Shown: positions 1 to 11,651, counted from the first letter of the stretch. The stretch: DNA of 64,000 nucleotides from Sipunculus nudus (GCA_026874595.1 CM049310.1:2542001-2606000); one strand, 5' to 3'. Notes: a model not told the origin generated them from the sequence alone. Translations and numbers: made by a program.

Positions 1-26
1 TTCATTCATGATGTTTATCTTTCAAG

Positions 27-140
27 CGGCAACCCCATGTAGCAGCAACCCCTGTCAGAATGGAGCCACATGTACCGTACAAGGAAGTGGATATGTCTGT
101 ACCTGTGCTACTGGATTTTCTGGCATCAACTGTCAGACTG
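27..140 (+). CDS. EGF-like exon 1 (cassette type A)
   Basis: The acceptor is TTCAAG and the donor GTAAAG, both phase 1. The exon encodes a complete six-cysteine EGF module with C-S-S-N-P-C (O-glucose consensus), QNGATC (O-fucose consensus) and [10 protein letters not shown] (O-GlcNAc consensus). There is no D-x-D/N-E calcium-binding start, so it is probably a non-calcium EGF. It is nearly identical to the exons at 2040 and 4792. It is the first exon visible, and the protein continues upstream. Confidence 0.88.
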
Positions 141-1133
141 GTAAAGCATTTTGTCTTGTAATTTTAGGAAATTCATAAGTACCTCTTGTGCATAAACTTA
201 AGTATTGATAAATTGTATTTACTTTTCCATCAGACATACAAAAATTAGGGATAAAAATTAGGCAATACTGGTTATTTATGATATATTTCCAGCCTAGTTT
301 TGCTTTGAAATGTAGGTTATAGATAATAGAAGCATTACTGCTTTGAAACTTTTATAACTGCATATAACTGACATTTTCAGAATATTCTGATCCCCCTAGT
401 TCTGTATGGGAATTATTGGTAGGACTAGGGTTTGAGGGGATAATCTGTGGACCAAACTACAGTGTGTTAAATTAGGACTGGCTGGCCTGGGCATTTGCAG
501 GATAGTAGGAGTTCATTCAAAACAGGCAGTGAAGCATCCAGGCAGGTGTCACACTCATTTAAGTGATTCTAAAGCCCTCAGTTTGAGGCATCCCACAGGC
601 TTGAAATCTTTGAAAATCACGAATAAGTTCTTTATACATTCAAGGCCTTGAAAGACCTTGAATTTAATTAATTTTGAAACCTTTACTTGGAGAGACTGTC
701 AATTGAACTCTAATATTAATGGCTGACTTTGCTATGGTTGACCAAGAGGGGCAAGGCTTTTTTACCTGCAAATGTATGTCTGTAGACTCTGTCTTGAAAT
801 GGATAAATAAAGAAATCAAAGAGGACCAGACTGCTGAAGTGGTGGTAATGCAGATACCTGTATTCAATTAAACTCCAGAAAATTCAAATTTATATCCCTT
901 GGGGGGACAAAATTGAAAAATCTTCAAAGTAAAAAAAAAAAAAAAAATGTATTGAAACCCTTAGCTTGGTTAGAGTGGTTCAAACAAAAAACAACAAAAC
1001 AGCAACATTTCTTTGTATGTGTTTTGTTCAATATATATTGCACTGATGATATTGGATACTGATAATATAAAATTGTCCAAAATTTAATGAACATTATTTT
1101 CTTGATATCATCTTGGAATTATGTGTTTGATAG

Positions 1134-1250
1134 TGGTCAATGGTGCATGTGCCAGCAACCCTTGTCAAAATGGAGCTACCTGTACTGTGGTAGGATCTGG
1201 GTACGCCTGTACCTGTCCCTCTGGGTTCTCTGGTGTCAACTGTCAGAACG
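1134..1250 (+). CDS. EGF-like exon 2 (cassette type B)
   Basis: The acceptor is TTTGATAG and the donor GTAAGC; length is 117 nt, phase 1-1. It has six cysteines, starts [10 protein letters not shown] and ends [10 protein letters not shown]. It is nearly identical to the exon at 3081, which shares the [10 protein letters not shown] core. All three Notch-type O-glycosylation consensus sites are present. Confidence 0.9.
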
Positions 1251-1518
1251 GTAAGCAAACCTTATAAATATTTAAATATGGCAGATTTCCCATTTTGTAG
1301 TATTTCTTGAATGTGCAGTTATTTTGAAACCTGGTAAACTGTAAAGAAACCTTAGCTCTTACCATACAGGGTTTGCATAAGCTGTGAAATGAGTCCATTA
1401 AATTTTTTTATGTATTTGATAAATGTACCCCTGTCCAAAATTAATCTCTAGCTGGTGAAGATTTTGCATCAACTTGCTTCTAATTATCAATGACATATTG
1501 CTCTGATAATTGTTTCAG

Positions 1519-1632
1519 CCCCAAACTACTGCCTGAGTAACCCCTGTCTTAATGGAGGTACCTGCACCTCAACAGCAACAGGCTGGCAGTGTACTTGTCC
1601 ACCAGGACTGGGAGGTCTACAGTGTAACCAGG
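1519..1632 (+). CDS. EGF-like exon 3 (cassette type C)
   Basis: The acceptor is TGTTTCAG and the donor GTATGT, phase 1-1. It has six cysteines with [12 protein letters not shown] and the distinctive STATGWQCTC core. The last loop, CPPGLGGLQC, has no Ser/Thr, so the O-GlcNAc consensus is absent. It pairs with the near-identical exon at 4369. Confidence 0.9.
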
Positions 1633-2039
1633 GTATGTTATGGTCATGATTTATATTATCATCATCATCATTACTATTCACTACTGTTTACAAATGGTTT
1701 CTACCATGTGACTTTACCACAGATCTAAACACTCTTTGCTAAAGAAATGGGTAATTCTAATTTTTTTAATGATAGGTATAATTAATCATTGTCATTCACT
1801 ATTTAAGTCAGACCTCAAGTCAAACAAAGTACAACTACCCTTGTATCCCTGACAGGATACTTTTTCAGTCCTTCATAAATGTTGAATATCCCAGGTCATT
1901 AATTTTCAGTATTATTTGAAAGAAATGTCTACACCTATTATATTTGCAATTTCATCCTAAAACAACTAAAAACAAATGACATGTCCTTAATTCTAACTTG
2001 GTTTACAATAAATACGGACCTTGGTGATTTCTTTCAAAG

Positions 2040-2153
2040 CAGCCACCCCATGTAGCAGCAACCCCTGTCAGAATGGAGCCACATGTACAGTACAAGGAAG
2101 TGGATATGTCTGTACTTGTCCAGCAGGATTTTCTGGCATCAACTGTCAGACTG
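2040..2153 (+). CDS. EGF-like exon 4 (type A, second cassette)
   Basis: The acceptor is TTTCAAAG; an alternative AG three bases further in would remove one codon. The donor is GTAAAG. The protein differs from exon 1 by very few residues ([10 protein letters not shown] instead of [10 protein letters not shown]). The bases just after the donor also resemble those after exon 1, which supports duplication of genomic DNA. Confidence 0.9.
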
Positions 2154-3080
2154 GTAAAGTGTTTTATGCATTGTAATAACTGCATAATCTTAAATACTAC
2201 TTGGGCATAACATAAAGTTTGATTGAAATATTGCTCTGTTAGGTAAATGTATTTAAATATTAATATTAATTGCTTTATTATATATTAATATATATAATAA
2301 TGCTGTATTCTATATGAATACTTAATACTGTGAAACCGACTGTTGTGAATTTACAGTGTTGTTTTTCTTCAGCGTGAATGCTTGATATATATTAATGTAT
2401 ATTTGCTTTGTAAAATTCACTTCTGAGTGATTATAGATTAGGGGTTTATCCTGACAGTCTTTCATTTTGTCCTGGCTGGCAGTATCACTTTGAATATGGT
2501 AATGGTATATTATCAGCTTTGGTCTACTTTTCAACTTGAGTTTGAGTTCAGAATTCAGTGGGTCATGACTTGCTGGTAGTGGATCTGAATCATGAATTTA
2601 AACAGTTCTACTTGTAACCATAATGGTAAAGATTTGAAGCTGACAGAATATTCTTATTCATTCAGTGTGGAATTGATAGTTATAGGTAGTGTTAGGTATT
2701 GAGTGGGCAGTCAGAGACACATCTAGCGGAAGAATGGTTCTTTTAAGTCAAGAATTAGCTGGACCAGGTTTCTGCATAATAATGGGGGCCCATTTACAAA
2801 ACCAGTCACTAAAGGCAGCAATAAGTGCCAAAACTAAATTAAATATAAATTTGCTAACTTTGTCCAGAGTGTAAAACAGGATGGTTAGAGTGACATGTGT
2901 AACATTGAATAAAACAGCAACAACAATAATGTCATTCTTTTATTCATTATTTAATAAGAAATACACTAGTCATGTAAATTACTGATAATATAAAATCCAG
3001 GTACTTTGTCTTCTTTATTCTCACTAATTATATGCAGCTCTTTTTGGAAAAGAATTATTTTTTACTTCTGTGCTTTACAG

Positions 3081-3197
3081 TGGCTAATGGACCATGTGCC
3101 AGCAACCCCTGTCAGAATGGAGCTACCTGTACCGTGGTAGGATCTGGGTACGCCTGTACCTGTCCCTCTGGGTTCTCTGGTCTAAACTGTCAGAACG
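3081..3197 (+). CDS. EGF-like exon 5 (type B, second cassette)
   Basis: The acceptor is GCTTTACAG and the donor GTGAGC; length is 117 nt. The encoded module matches exon 2 except for a few residues (A-N-G-P-C start, CPSGFSGLNC end). Six cysteines and all three O-glycosylation consensus motifs are present. Confidence 0.92.
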
Positions 3198-4368
3198 GTG
3201 AGCAAACTCGAAAATAGGGGTAGGATATTGCCCAGTGTTCAAAGCAATGAATTATGTGGTGCAAAAACCCCTATTTGAACCCAAATCACAACTAAGTTTA
3301 AAGGGCTAAATGGTCAGATCTTGATAGAAATATATAAAACCCAAAATAATGTATTTGCTCTATTGTTTCAACCACTTGTTATTATTACAGTGATCATATG
3401 TTTTACATGAAAAAAATAGGACTTAACCACTATAAATTGAAGGCATGATTCATTACCTTTATTAGCATACTCAATATTGAATTAAAGGTTCTTGAATTTT
3501 ATGCACCACTTGAAATACATGAAATCTTAAAAATAAGTTCAATTACATGTTAATAAAATGTCAATGAAGTTTACCATGGTTAGATAGATAACACTTGTTA
3601 TATGAATATGAGCTAATAAAACTTAAAGAGTTCTTCTGTGACCAATTTGATTAGTTATTACAATAAAGCCTGGAAATCAGTTGACTTATAGTGACTCTTC
3701 TCTGTCATAAACAGATTTATACACTGGTCGTAATAACACCTTTCGGCTTGTCTCAGGCAGGCAGACTTGTGCACAGAAAGGCATATTTCATCATATTGTA
3801 TCAGTCTGTTGGAAAGATGAATGCCTAGATTTCTCCACATTAGTAGCTGATAAGTAGATACAAACATGACACAAAATGTTTATTTTACAGGTGGTATTCC
3901 ATTAACTCCCTATATTTCCTATATCTTCCTATAAAATAGTCTATAATTTCTTATACTTTCTGGCATTTAGGCCCTCATCTCCTGTCCTTTTTGTTCTTTT
4001 CACTGCACAGTTGTGTTTCTGATATAACAATGTTACTCTCAAAAACAATTTTTTTTTGTATGCAAGTGTGCATGTAGAATGGCATGTAAAATTGCAGAAT
4101 CAGGTTTACACTGAGCAAAGTATGACTGAAAGTTTGATATGATGGTAGGATGCATATTTAGCAGAAATATATTATTTCAGCCCAAAAGTTAACCTGTAAT
4201 AATGCCTTTCTGTTTGAAAGGTGAAAATTTCAGTCTTACCAGCCTTGTTATTGATATTTCAACTCTCATAAAGGTAATATACAATTAAAGGATTACTGAA
4301 TATTTCTTAAGGTGCTGCAAAAATCATTGATTAGTGAATGGTTGATTCAGAAAATGTATCTTTTGTAG

Positions 4369-4482
4369 CACCCAACTTCTGTCTGAGTAACCCTTGCTTT
4401 AACGGAGGCACATGCACCTCAACAGCAACAGGCTGGCAGTGTACTTGTCCAACCGGACTGGGAGGTCTACAGTGTAATCAAG
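4369..4482 (+). CDS. EGF-like exon 6 (type C, second cassette)
   Basis: The acceptor is TTTTGTAG and the donor GTACAA. It is nearly identical to exon 3, including the STATGWQCTC core and CPTGLGGLQC end. It keeps C-L-S-N-P-C and FNGGTC and lacks the Ser/Thr of the last-loop O-GlcNAc site. Confidence 0.9.
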
Positions 4483-4791
4483 GTACAAGAAATATTATTG
4501 TTTAAACAAATTCAATTTATTTGTTAATATTTTTATTTCATTATATATATATACCCATTAACTTTATTTTGTTTTTGGTCTATTCTTTGTGTATGTGTGT
4601 GTCCAGAAGATATCAGAAGAAAAATTTCATGAATTTTGGAGAAATGTGACAGGTAGGTAGAGAGTATGAAGTTAGTTTAATTTTAGTTTTAAGTTCCCAT
4701 GCAAATAATCTCAAGATGGACATATTTTCCAAAAGCCAGTCTAAATCAGTCCATAGCATAAATGATGTAATTCTTGTTTTTTTTTAACAAG

Positions 4792-4905
4792 CTGGGACCC
4801 CATGTAGCAGCAACCCCTGTCAGAACGGAGCCACATGTACAGTACAAGGAAGTGGATATGTCTGTACTTGTCCCGCAGGATTTTCTGGCACCAACTGTCA
4901 AACTG
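4792..4905 (+). CDS. EGF-like exon 7 (type A, third cassette)
   Basis: A T-rich tract leads into an AACAAG acceptor; the donor is GTATGT. It begins G-T-P-C-S-S-N-P-C and carries the [11 protein letters not shown] core of exons 1 and 4. Six cysteines and all three glycosylation motifs are intact. Confidence 0.9.
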
Positions 4906-5232
4906 GTATGTGGTTTCTAATTGTTAAAAATTGTACAGTTTTGCTTTATATCATATGATTTTTATTAAATGTCTTTAGGAGAGATTGAAGAGATATCCAC
5001 CAAGGATTACAAAGTAGGAGTTCAGCTTTCTGTGTTGTAAACTCTGACTGTTGTTGGCCAGCTGGGGTTGTAACATCCCAATACATGTTATTCCACTGAA
5101 ATTATTGTGCCTGTTCATATGTATCTCAGCAAGATCAGATTTTTTCTAGAACTCAACATATATCTATGAGGCAAAGGAATTTTAGAGTATTAATTCAGGG
5201 CTTGAAAGTAGTCCATTCTTTTATCCTGACAG

Positions 5233-5346
5233 TGGCCACTCCATGCTCCAGCAACCCCTGTCAGAATGGAGCCACCTGTACAGTCATTGGTTCTGGATAC
5301 GCCTGTACCTGCCCTCCTGGATTCTCAGGATCCAACTGTCAGAATG
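5233..5346 (+). CDS. EGF-like exon 8 (type B, third cassette) with a GC donor
   Basis: The acceptor is CTGACAG. The module reads [10 protein letters not shown] then a [10 protein letters not shown] core and [10 protein letters not shown]. Its start resembles type A and its core type B, which suggests exchange between cassettes. The only phase-compatible donor is GCGAGT at 5347, making a GC-AG intron. The nearest GT, at 5351, would break the frame. Confidence 0.85.
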
Positions 5347-5874
5347 GCGAGTACATTTCATCCTCACTTATTGCAATATCCCACACTGTCATAGAAGATC
5401 ATGGGAATTACAGCAATTGAAAAATACAAGAGTAGCCTCTGTTGTTGCAAATTATAGTGCAAGAACTGGCAATTGGTATGATATTAGCATGCTCAGATAT
5501 TGCAAATGACAGGGAATCATAGATACTCACAGCATATTTAGAGAGGTCACAGAAAATGGAAGACAGTTGTCAGACACAACCCTCATACCCCAGCATAATG
5601 TAAGCTGGACAGTGTGTTATGTTAGATGTCTTGTAAGGGGTCATCCTGCATTGTGATATGCTATGGTTTCTTGTGACTCAAAGGATGAGTTACTGGATTG
5701 TCTTGAAATTTTATAGCTTTTGAGAGATTTATCAGTTTTACAAGAGTGATGGTGCCCGTGCAACCATTATCTTTACATGTACACATTGATAGCTCAGTTT
5801 ACTTGACAGAGGTGGATGTTAATGTGTAAGTAATAACTACTGTTTTTAAATATTCCATTTCTACTTAATTCCAG

Positions 5875-5988
5875 CACCAAATTTCTGTCTGAGCAACCCA
5901 TGTAGAAACGGAGGTGTCTGCTCATCATCAGCTACAGGATGGACTTGTGCCTGCCCCCCCGGGTTCTCAGGAGTTGACTGCCAAACAG
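5875..5988 (+). CDS. EGF-like exon 9 (type C, third cassette, diverged)
   Basis: The acceptor is AATTCCAG and the donor GTACAA. It begins P-N-F-C-L-S-N-P-C like exons 3 and 6 but has RNGGVC in place of the O-fucose site. Its core is SATGWTCAC, and the last loop, CPPGFSGVDC, does carry the O-GlcNAc consensus. It is the last exon of the three-cassette block. Confidence 0.9.
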
Positions 5989-6156
5989 GTACAAACATTT
6001 ATTTATTAGATATGTGGTATATCCTTATACAGAATCAGAGGTTAACTGTTATGTTCTAACTAAAGCTTATAGCATCTGGATAATTTGATGCCCCATGCTT
6101 AAAATAAACCATTCTTATCACATCGTTACCTTCACCCTCATTCATCAGACAGTGCT

Positions 6157-7147
6157 GCCAGTAAGTCACATGTCTACACCAGTAAGCCACATGTCTACAC
6201 CAGTAAGCCACATGTCTACACAAGTAAGCCACATGTCTACACCAGTAAGCCACATGTCTACACCAGTAAGCCACATGTCTACACCAGTAAGCCACATGTC
6301 TACACCAGTAAGTCACATGTCTACACAAGTAAGTCACATGCTTACACCAGTAAGCCACATGCCTACACCAGTAAGCCACATGCCTACACCAGTAAGCCAC
6401 ATGCCTACACCAGTAAGCCACATGCCTACACCAGTAAGTCACATGCTTACACCAGTAAGCCACATGTCTACACCAGTAAGTCACATGCTTACACCAGTAA
6501 GCCACATGTCTACACCAGTAAGCCACATGTCTACACCAGTAAGCCACATGCCTACACCAGTAAGCCACATGCCTACACCAGTAAGCCACATGCCTACACC
6601 AATAAGCCACATGCCTACACCAGTAAGTCACATGTCTACACAAGTAAGCCACATGCCTACACCAGTAAGTCACATGTCTACACAAGTAAGTCACATGCTT
6701 ACACCAGTAAGCCACATGCCTACACCAGTAAGCCACATGTCTACACCAGTAAGCCACATGTCTACACCAGTAAGCCACATGTCTACACCAGTAAGCCACA
6801 TGTCTACACCAGTAAGCCACATGCCTACACCAGTAAGCCACATGCCTACACCAGTAAGCCACATGCCTACACCAGTAAGCCACATGCCTACACCAGTAAG
6901 TCACGTCTACACCAGTAAGTCACATGCCTACACCAGTAAGCCACATGTCTACACCAGTAAGCCACATGTCTACACCAGTAAGCCACATGTCTACACCAGT
7001 AAGCCACATGTCTACACCAGTAAGCCACATGTCTACACCAGTAAGCCACATGTCAACACCAGTAAGCCACATGTCTACACCAGTAAGCCACATGTCTACA
7101 CCAGTAAGCCACATGTCTACACCAGTAAGCCACATGCCTATACCATT
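6157..7147. repeat. 21-bp minisatellite, about 47 copies, in intron 9
   Basis: A head-to-tail array with unit core CCACATGTCTACACC plus AGTAAG. Variants are GTCT/GCCT/GCTT and GTAAGC/GTAAGT. The period is a multiple of three, so several frames stay open by chance (VSHMSTP, HVYTSKP and so on). One copy near 6900 has a 2-bp deletion that shifts them all. I treat it as intronic and non-coding. It lies between EGF exon 9 and the suspect exon 10. Confidence 0.95.
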
Positions 7148-7539
7148 AAAAAAAGATGATCCACTTAGTTTTCAATGTAAGCAAATCTTTTAACACATAA
7201 CTGAGAGATAGCCGTTATTTAAAAAGATTTATAAAAAGCAACATTCAGGTGATTACACAACATATTTTCAAATCAGTGTTTTGAAAACATACATGAGTAA
7301 TCCCAGTGTCCCTTTACAGATACAAAAGAGTGCTGCTTTTCCCAATGCCGTTTTCAGAAAATTCATTTTTCCAGAATGATAAATGGGGAAAAATTATATT
7401 TTACAAAATATTTTTAAGCATGTAAATGCTTCTTATGAATTATTGTAATAATGAGTCACAAGAGCCTGCAGTCAGGTGTTTAAGCCCAGTGGTGAGGGAG
7501 AAGTTTACTCAATTTTAAGCTTTGGCATTTCCTTAGTAA

Positions 7540-8423
7540 TTGCAATATGTCTAGTGGATTTGTTGGTGACATTGTTAGATTGTTCAGATCATACAATTTA
7601 AATAACTTTCTAATTTCATATATGGAGACTATGACGTTTTGTAATCAGAATACGTGGAAAGACCTTGTTCAGGATCAGATTATAAAGCAAGGTGTCCTCC
7701 ACTTTGATATAAGAACAAGAGGTAAACTTGAGTTCAGAATGCTAAGAGCTGTACAAAGTGAGCCGTTTATTCCTTGTAAAATATGGTACGCCGCCAGGGA
7801 CATTCCTGGATCATTTAGTATATTCTGTTACTCGGCGCAGTTATTATCTGCATCAGACACGTATCCTGCGTCTCAACTTTGCCATTTTTGCGGCAAGATG
7901 TATAATTCTCCGTTACTTCATGCATCTTTATCATGTTCAAATTCTAGTGAAAGCAGAGCCTCTATCTGGAACTTTATATTAGATAAACTTCCCTTCACAG
8001 TTAGCGCTGCACTAAGTATTCTTGGTGATTTCGACTTTGTTGCTACTTTGCTTGGTAAAGATTTAACAGATTGTCCAGACTGGACATATGAACTTTCTGT
8101 TCTGTATATTTATCGGGCAGCTTTGTTCTTTAAAGAAGTAAGACCAGTAATAGAAGCCTTGTAATTTTCAAGTGAGATGTTGCCTGATCTTTCTCATTTT
8201 ATATATATATAAAAAAAAATAATTAATTTTCCTCTCCTTGCAATTATAACACATTAATTGTAACATTATTACATCCTTTTGTAATCTTGTATTTTTCACG
8301 TTGCAGAACCTTCACTGATTTAATTATTATTTATTATTAGTTTTCTTGTCATGTTTACATATGTATTGCATTTGATTGTACTCTTCGATCTCTCGGAGGA
8401 AATAAAGATTATCAATCAATCAT
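7540..8423 (+). mobile_element. 5'-truncated non-LTR retrotransposon (LINE) 3' fragment
   Basis: An ORF at 7547-8164 (205 residues) contains C-H-F-C-G-K, then H and C spaced like the zinc-knuckle found after the reverse transcriptase domain of many LINEs. It is followed by 3' sequence ending in an AATAAAG and an ATC-rich repeat tail (ATCAATCAATC) at 8411-8423, typical of LINE 3' ends. The RT core is absent, so this is a 5'-truncated insertion, though its ORF end is intact. The clade is uncertain. Confidence 0.6.
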
Positions 8424-8825
8424 ACATCACTTTATAGAATGCGAGCCTGCATGTATATATAGATAAGCAGTTCACTGCCTCCAGCACATATCCTAAAAAT
8501 AGGTGAGACTTTTTATTGCTGATCAAACTGTGCAATAAATCCAATATTTATCTTATATTTCATGGTCTTTAAAAGGTAGAAAAGAAATGCTGTGTTCCCT
8601 AAGTGAAATTAGCATTAATTTACAATTTAATTTTTGCAAACTTCCGCCTAGACCCCTGACTGGTTTTCTGAAATTTTTATTTTTCTGAACAAAAAGCCTC
8701 TGTTTCCTGACACTTTCAGAAAAACCCCACTCTACTGAGTTTGATTTTTTGACAAAACTATGAGGTATAATCAATATCTCAAAACAGATGCTTCATTTAA
8801 CTTACCAATATTAATTCTTGTTTGT

Positions 8826-8945
8826 TGGTAAATGGAAATGCCTGCTCAAGTAACCCCTGCAGGAATGGTGCCACCTGTGTAGCAAATGGTTCCGGCTTTT
8901 TATGCCAGTGCCCTGCAGGATTTTCTGGAACCCTCTGTGATCAGG
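8826..8945 (+). CDS. EGF-like exon 10, splice acceptor missing (possible dead exon)
   Basis: An open six-cysteine module ([26 protein letters not shown]) ends at a GTTTGT donor. By alignment with other exons (TG + GTN + AAT) it should start at 8826. The preceding bases are TTTGT, not an AG. The nearest upstream AG, at about 8785, is out of phase. The exon is either not spliced in, uses an exotic acceptor, or the assembly has a base error. Its loss would leave the frame intact because both sides are phase 1. Confidence 0.55.
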
Positions 8946-9677
8946 GTTTGTATCACTTAGGCTGTAATATATAAGTAGCCATAAATACACAACCAAATAG
9001 AAATTGCATTATACCAGTATGGCACACAAGGAGTTTTATCGCAGTCATTTAGAGAAGCTCATTGTAATGGTTGGCATATTATAACAGTAGAATCCATGTG
9101 CATTTTTCCTATAATTATTTTAATTTCCCTCTGACTGAAAATTCATGAAAAAGAAAATTTGTTAATTACAAATACCATCTCTGAGTTGACCATCAATGTT
9201 GCTCAGGCTTTCAAAGGTAAAGTTATGAATGGTGGAAGCCGTGAAAAGCATTAATAGAAATATTAAATCATTCATATGGTTTATTTTAAGGGTCAGTAAA
9301 GCAGAAAAAGGCTGTTATAATTGAGGGAAATTTTGTTTCTTCAGCAAGAATTTCCGGGCAGTGCTTAATATGACTTGCTCCTTCATTTAGATTTGGTCAG
9401 TAGTCTCCCTCATCTTAAAAACATTGAAGAACAAAACGTTTGCTACACCATTATTCCTGCTCTTCATGATTTGTGATGCTTTAATAGACAGGCCACACCA
9501 TACATTTAAAAATAGTGTAAAAAAATGTGTTAGAAGAATATTTGTTCATTATTTACCCCAAAAGTTTCTGTCAGTGTATTTTTTTTGTCTTGGAAAATGG
9601 AATCTTAAGGCAAGAAAATTTTAACTAAGTTCGTAATATATATGCTGAAAGTCTCGTATCTGTCCCTTATCTTGCAG

Positions 9678-9791
9678 TTGCCACGGCATGTGCCAGCAAT
9701 CCCTGTCTTAATGGAGGTACCTGTGCTGTCTCTGGCAATGTCTACTTCTGTACCTGTCCTCCAGGGTATGCAGGAGCCAACTGTCAGTTTG
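9678..9791 (+). CDS. EGF-like exon 11
   Basis: The acceptor is ATCTTGCAG and the donor GTAAGA, phase 1-1. Six cysteines: [13 protein letters not shown], then [11 protein letters not shown]-glucose and O-fucose consensus sites are present. The last loop has Ala in place of Ser/Thr, so there is no O-GlcNAc site. Confidence 0.92.
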
Positions 9792-9858
9792 GTAAGAACT
9801 GTCTTCTCTCGTGCCACAGTCCAGCCCAGTATGGATTTTTGTCAATATTTTATAAATC

Positions 9859-11041
9859 ATTGTAGCCGCCAAAACAAAGTTTTCCGGATACTATGTTTTT
9901 GATTGGGTTCTGCCGCTGCCGCGTTCATTTCCGGAGAACTCCTCTGAGACTACTGGACTGATTTTTCCAAAACTTACACCAATTATCAGGTCACATGTTA
10001 ATTGCTGCTTTACCAATTTGCGTTGACCTATGAACTTTCCTCTCTCAAGTGCGTCCATCTGTGCCTCTGTTTTGACACATAAACCCACATATCTTCGGAC
10101 TCGTTTGACCAATCAGGAAAAAATTTTGTACAGATGTAGCCCTTTGATAGCTTTATAACATACACAAAAAATGATGGCGCCACCTGCAACTGTGTTTTCA
10201 CAGTGACCATCTGTTTATCTGCCTTGGGTTAAAATCACTCATATCTCTGCAGTGGTTTGATTAATTCACCTGAAATTTGGCATGCGTATACATCCTGGAT
10301 AGCTTTCTTGGTTTTTTGACAGGTGGTGCCACCTACATTCACGTTCACGCTGCAGACATCCGTGCTTATATCTCTGGACTGGTTTGACATATCTTCCTGA
10401 AAATTTGCATGTGTTTAGATCTCACATAGCTCTTTAGCATACAAGAAATTGGTGGCGCCACCTGCAATTATTTTTGCACAGCATTTATCTGTTAGTTTGA
10501 CTTGGGTTAAAATCACTCATATCTCGGCAGTGGTTTGACTTATATACACCTAAAATTTGGCATGCGTATACATCCTGGATAGCTTTCTTGATTTTATGAC
10601 AGGTGGCGCCACCTACATTTACGTTCATGCTGCAAATATCCATGCTAATATCTCCAGACTGGTTTGAAGTATTTTCCTGAAGTTTTTTATGTGTTTGGAT
10701 CTCACATAGCTCTTTATCATACAAGAAACTGGTGGCACCACCTGCAACCAATTTTTGCACAGCGTCCATATGTTTGTCTGCTGTGGGTTAAAATCGCTCG
10801 TATCTCTGTAGTAGTTTGACTTTTCCACCTGAAATTTTGCATGTGTATACATGTTGGATAGTTTCTCATTCAAATTACAGGTGGTGCCACCTACAATCAT
10901 GTTTACATGGCAGACATCCATGCTAATATGTAACACATCTAACTCTATTTCCCCTTGCCACTCAATCCATGTCTCACTTCAACTGTCCTACTCTGATTTT
11001 GGCATATACACGTAGTCGCTTGTCGACTACCTGTATTCTAG
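9859..11041 (+). mobile_element. Family B Helentron-like non-autonomous element, copy B1
   Basis: The 5' end TGTAGCCGCCAAAAC starts a hairpin. The 3' end has the stem-loop GTAGTCG-CTTGT-CGACTAC followed by CTGTATTCTAG and T. The interior is a run of about 150/290-bp units, each with an inverted GGTGGCGCCACC-like palindrome (exact at 10451 and 10602). It has no coding capacity. It sits in intron 11, between EGF exons 11 and 12. Confidence 0.65.
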
Positions 11042-11537
11042 TTCAATATTGATATATCACTTGTCTTAAATTAATCAGGTTCTCCGACAGTTATTTAGAC
11101 TGACTAACCAAGTCTCACATGGTTGATGTGAGATCTAAGCATATAGAGCTTGCCATATGCCCTCATACACAGGACAGATTTTTTAGAGGTTTGCCAACTT
11201 AAAAGTCTCACTATGTAAGCTTACAGTAAGGCTTATATTTAGTTGTACCCAACCAGCACCTAACTTTTAAAAGATATCTTGCTGGAATCAGCTGATGATT
11301 TTCATTCATTATTTGATGAAATGCAAGATACATATATGCATGTGAATTCTGTGCCACCAGGAAAGTATGTTCCAGTGCTTAAAGTAGAAAATGAAAACCC
11401 ATAAGATAATTTCTTATTTCAGCAGAAGTCACTGTTTTATGGCAGTTTTGTCTCCAGATTGAAACAGTTTTTTTTAAAGAAAAATAACTATTTCCAACTT
11501 GATTTATCTGTTTGTAAAGTATTGGTTTTTATTCCAG

Positions 11538-11651
11538 CACCTTCCCCCTGCTTCAGCAACCCTTGTCTGAATGGTGGTGCTTGTTCGGTCAATGGCAACA
11601 GCTACATATGTTTCTGTGCTACTGGATTCTCAGGAACAAACTGCCAGTTTT
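11538..11651 (+). CDS. EGF-like exon 12
   Basis: The acceptor is TTATTCCAG and the donor GTATGT. The exon ends on T, which joins CG of the next exon to make Ser. Six cysteines: [12 protein letters not shown] (no O-fucose Ser/Thr), [10 protein letters not shown]. Confidence 0.9.

Larger units (their letters stand above)
141..5874 (+). other. Introns 1-8: no recognisable elements
   Basis: The non-exonic DNA between the first nine EGF exons (about 250-1170 bp per intron) is AT-rich and mostly unique. Traces of similarity after equivalent exons of the three cassettes are the only structure I see. No ORF here has protein support. Confidence 0.5.

Noticed and set aside
664-867. Short ORFs in the early introns (for example 664-867, 2322-2534, 3658-3867)
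   Set aside because: No homology recognised and no relation to the exon chain. AT-rich chance frames.
6056-7193. Cys/Trp/His-rich minus ORF (282 codons) and plus ORFs of 354 and 89 codons
   Set aside because: Frame-open translations of the 21-bp minisatellite. The array is intronic and the frames are shifted by a 2-bp deletion in one unit.
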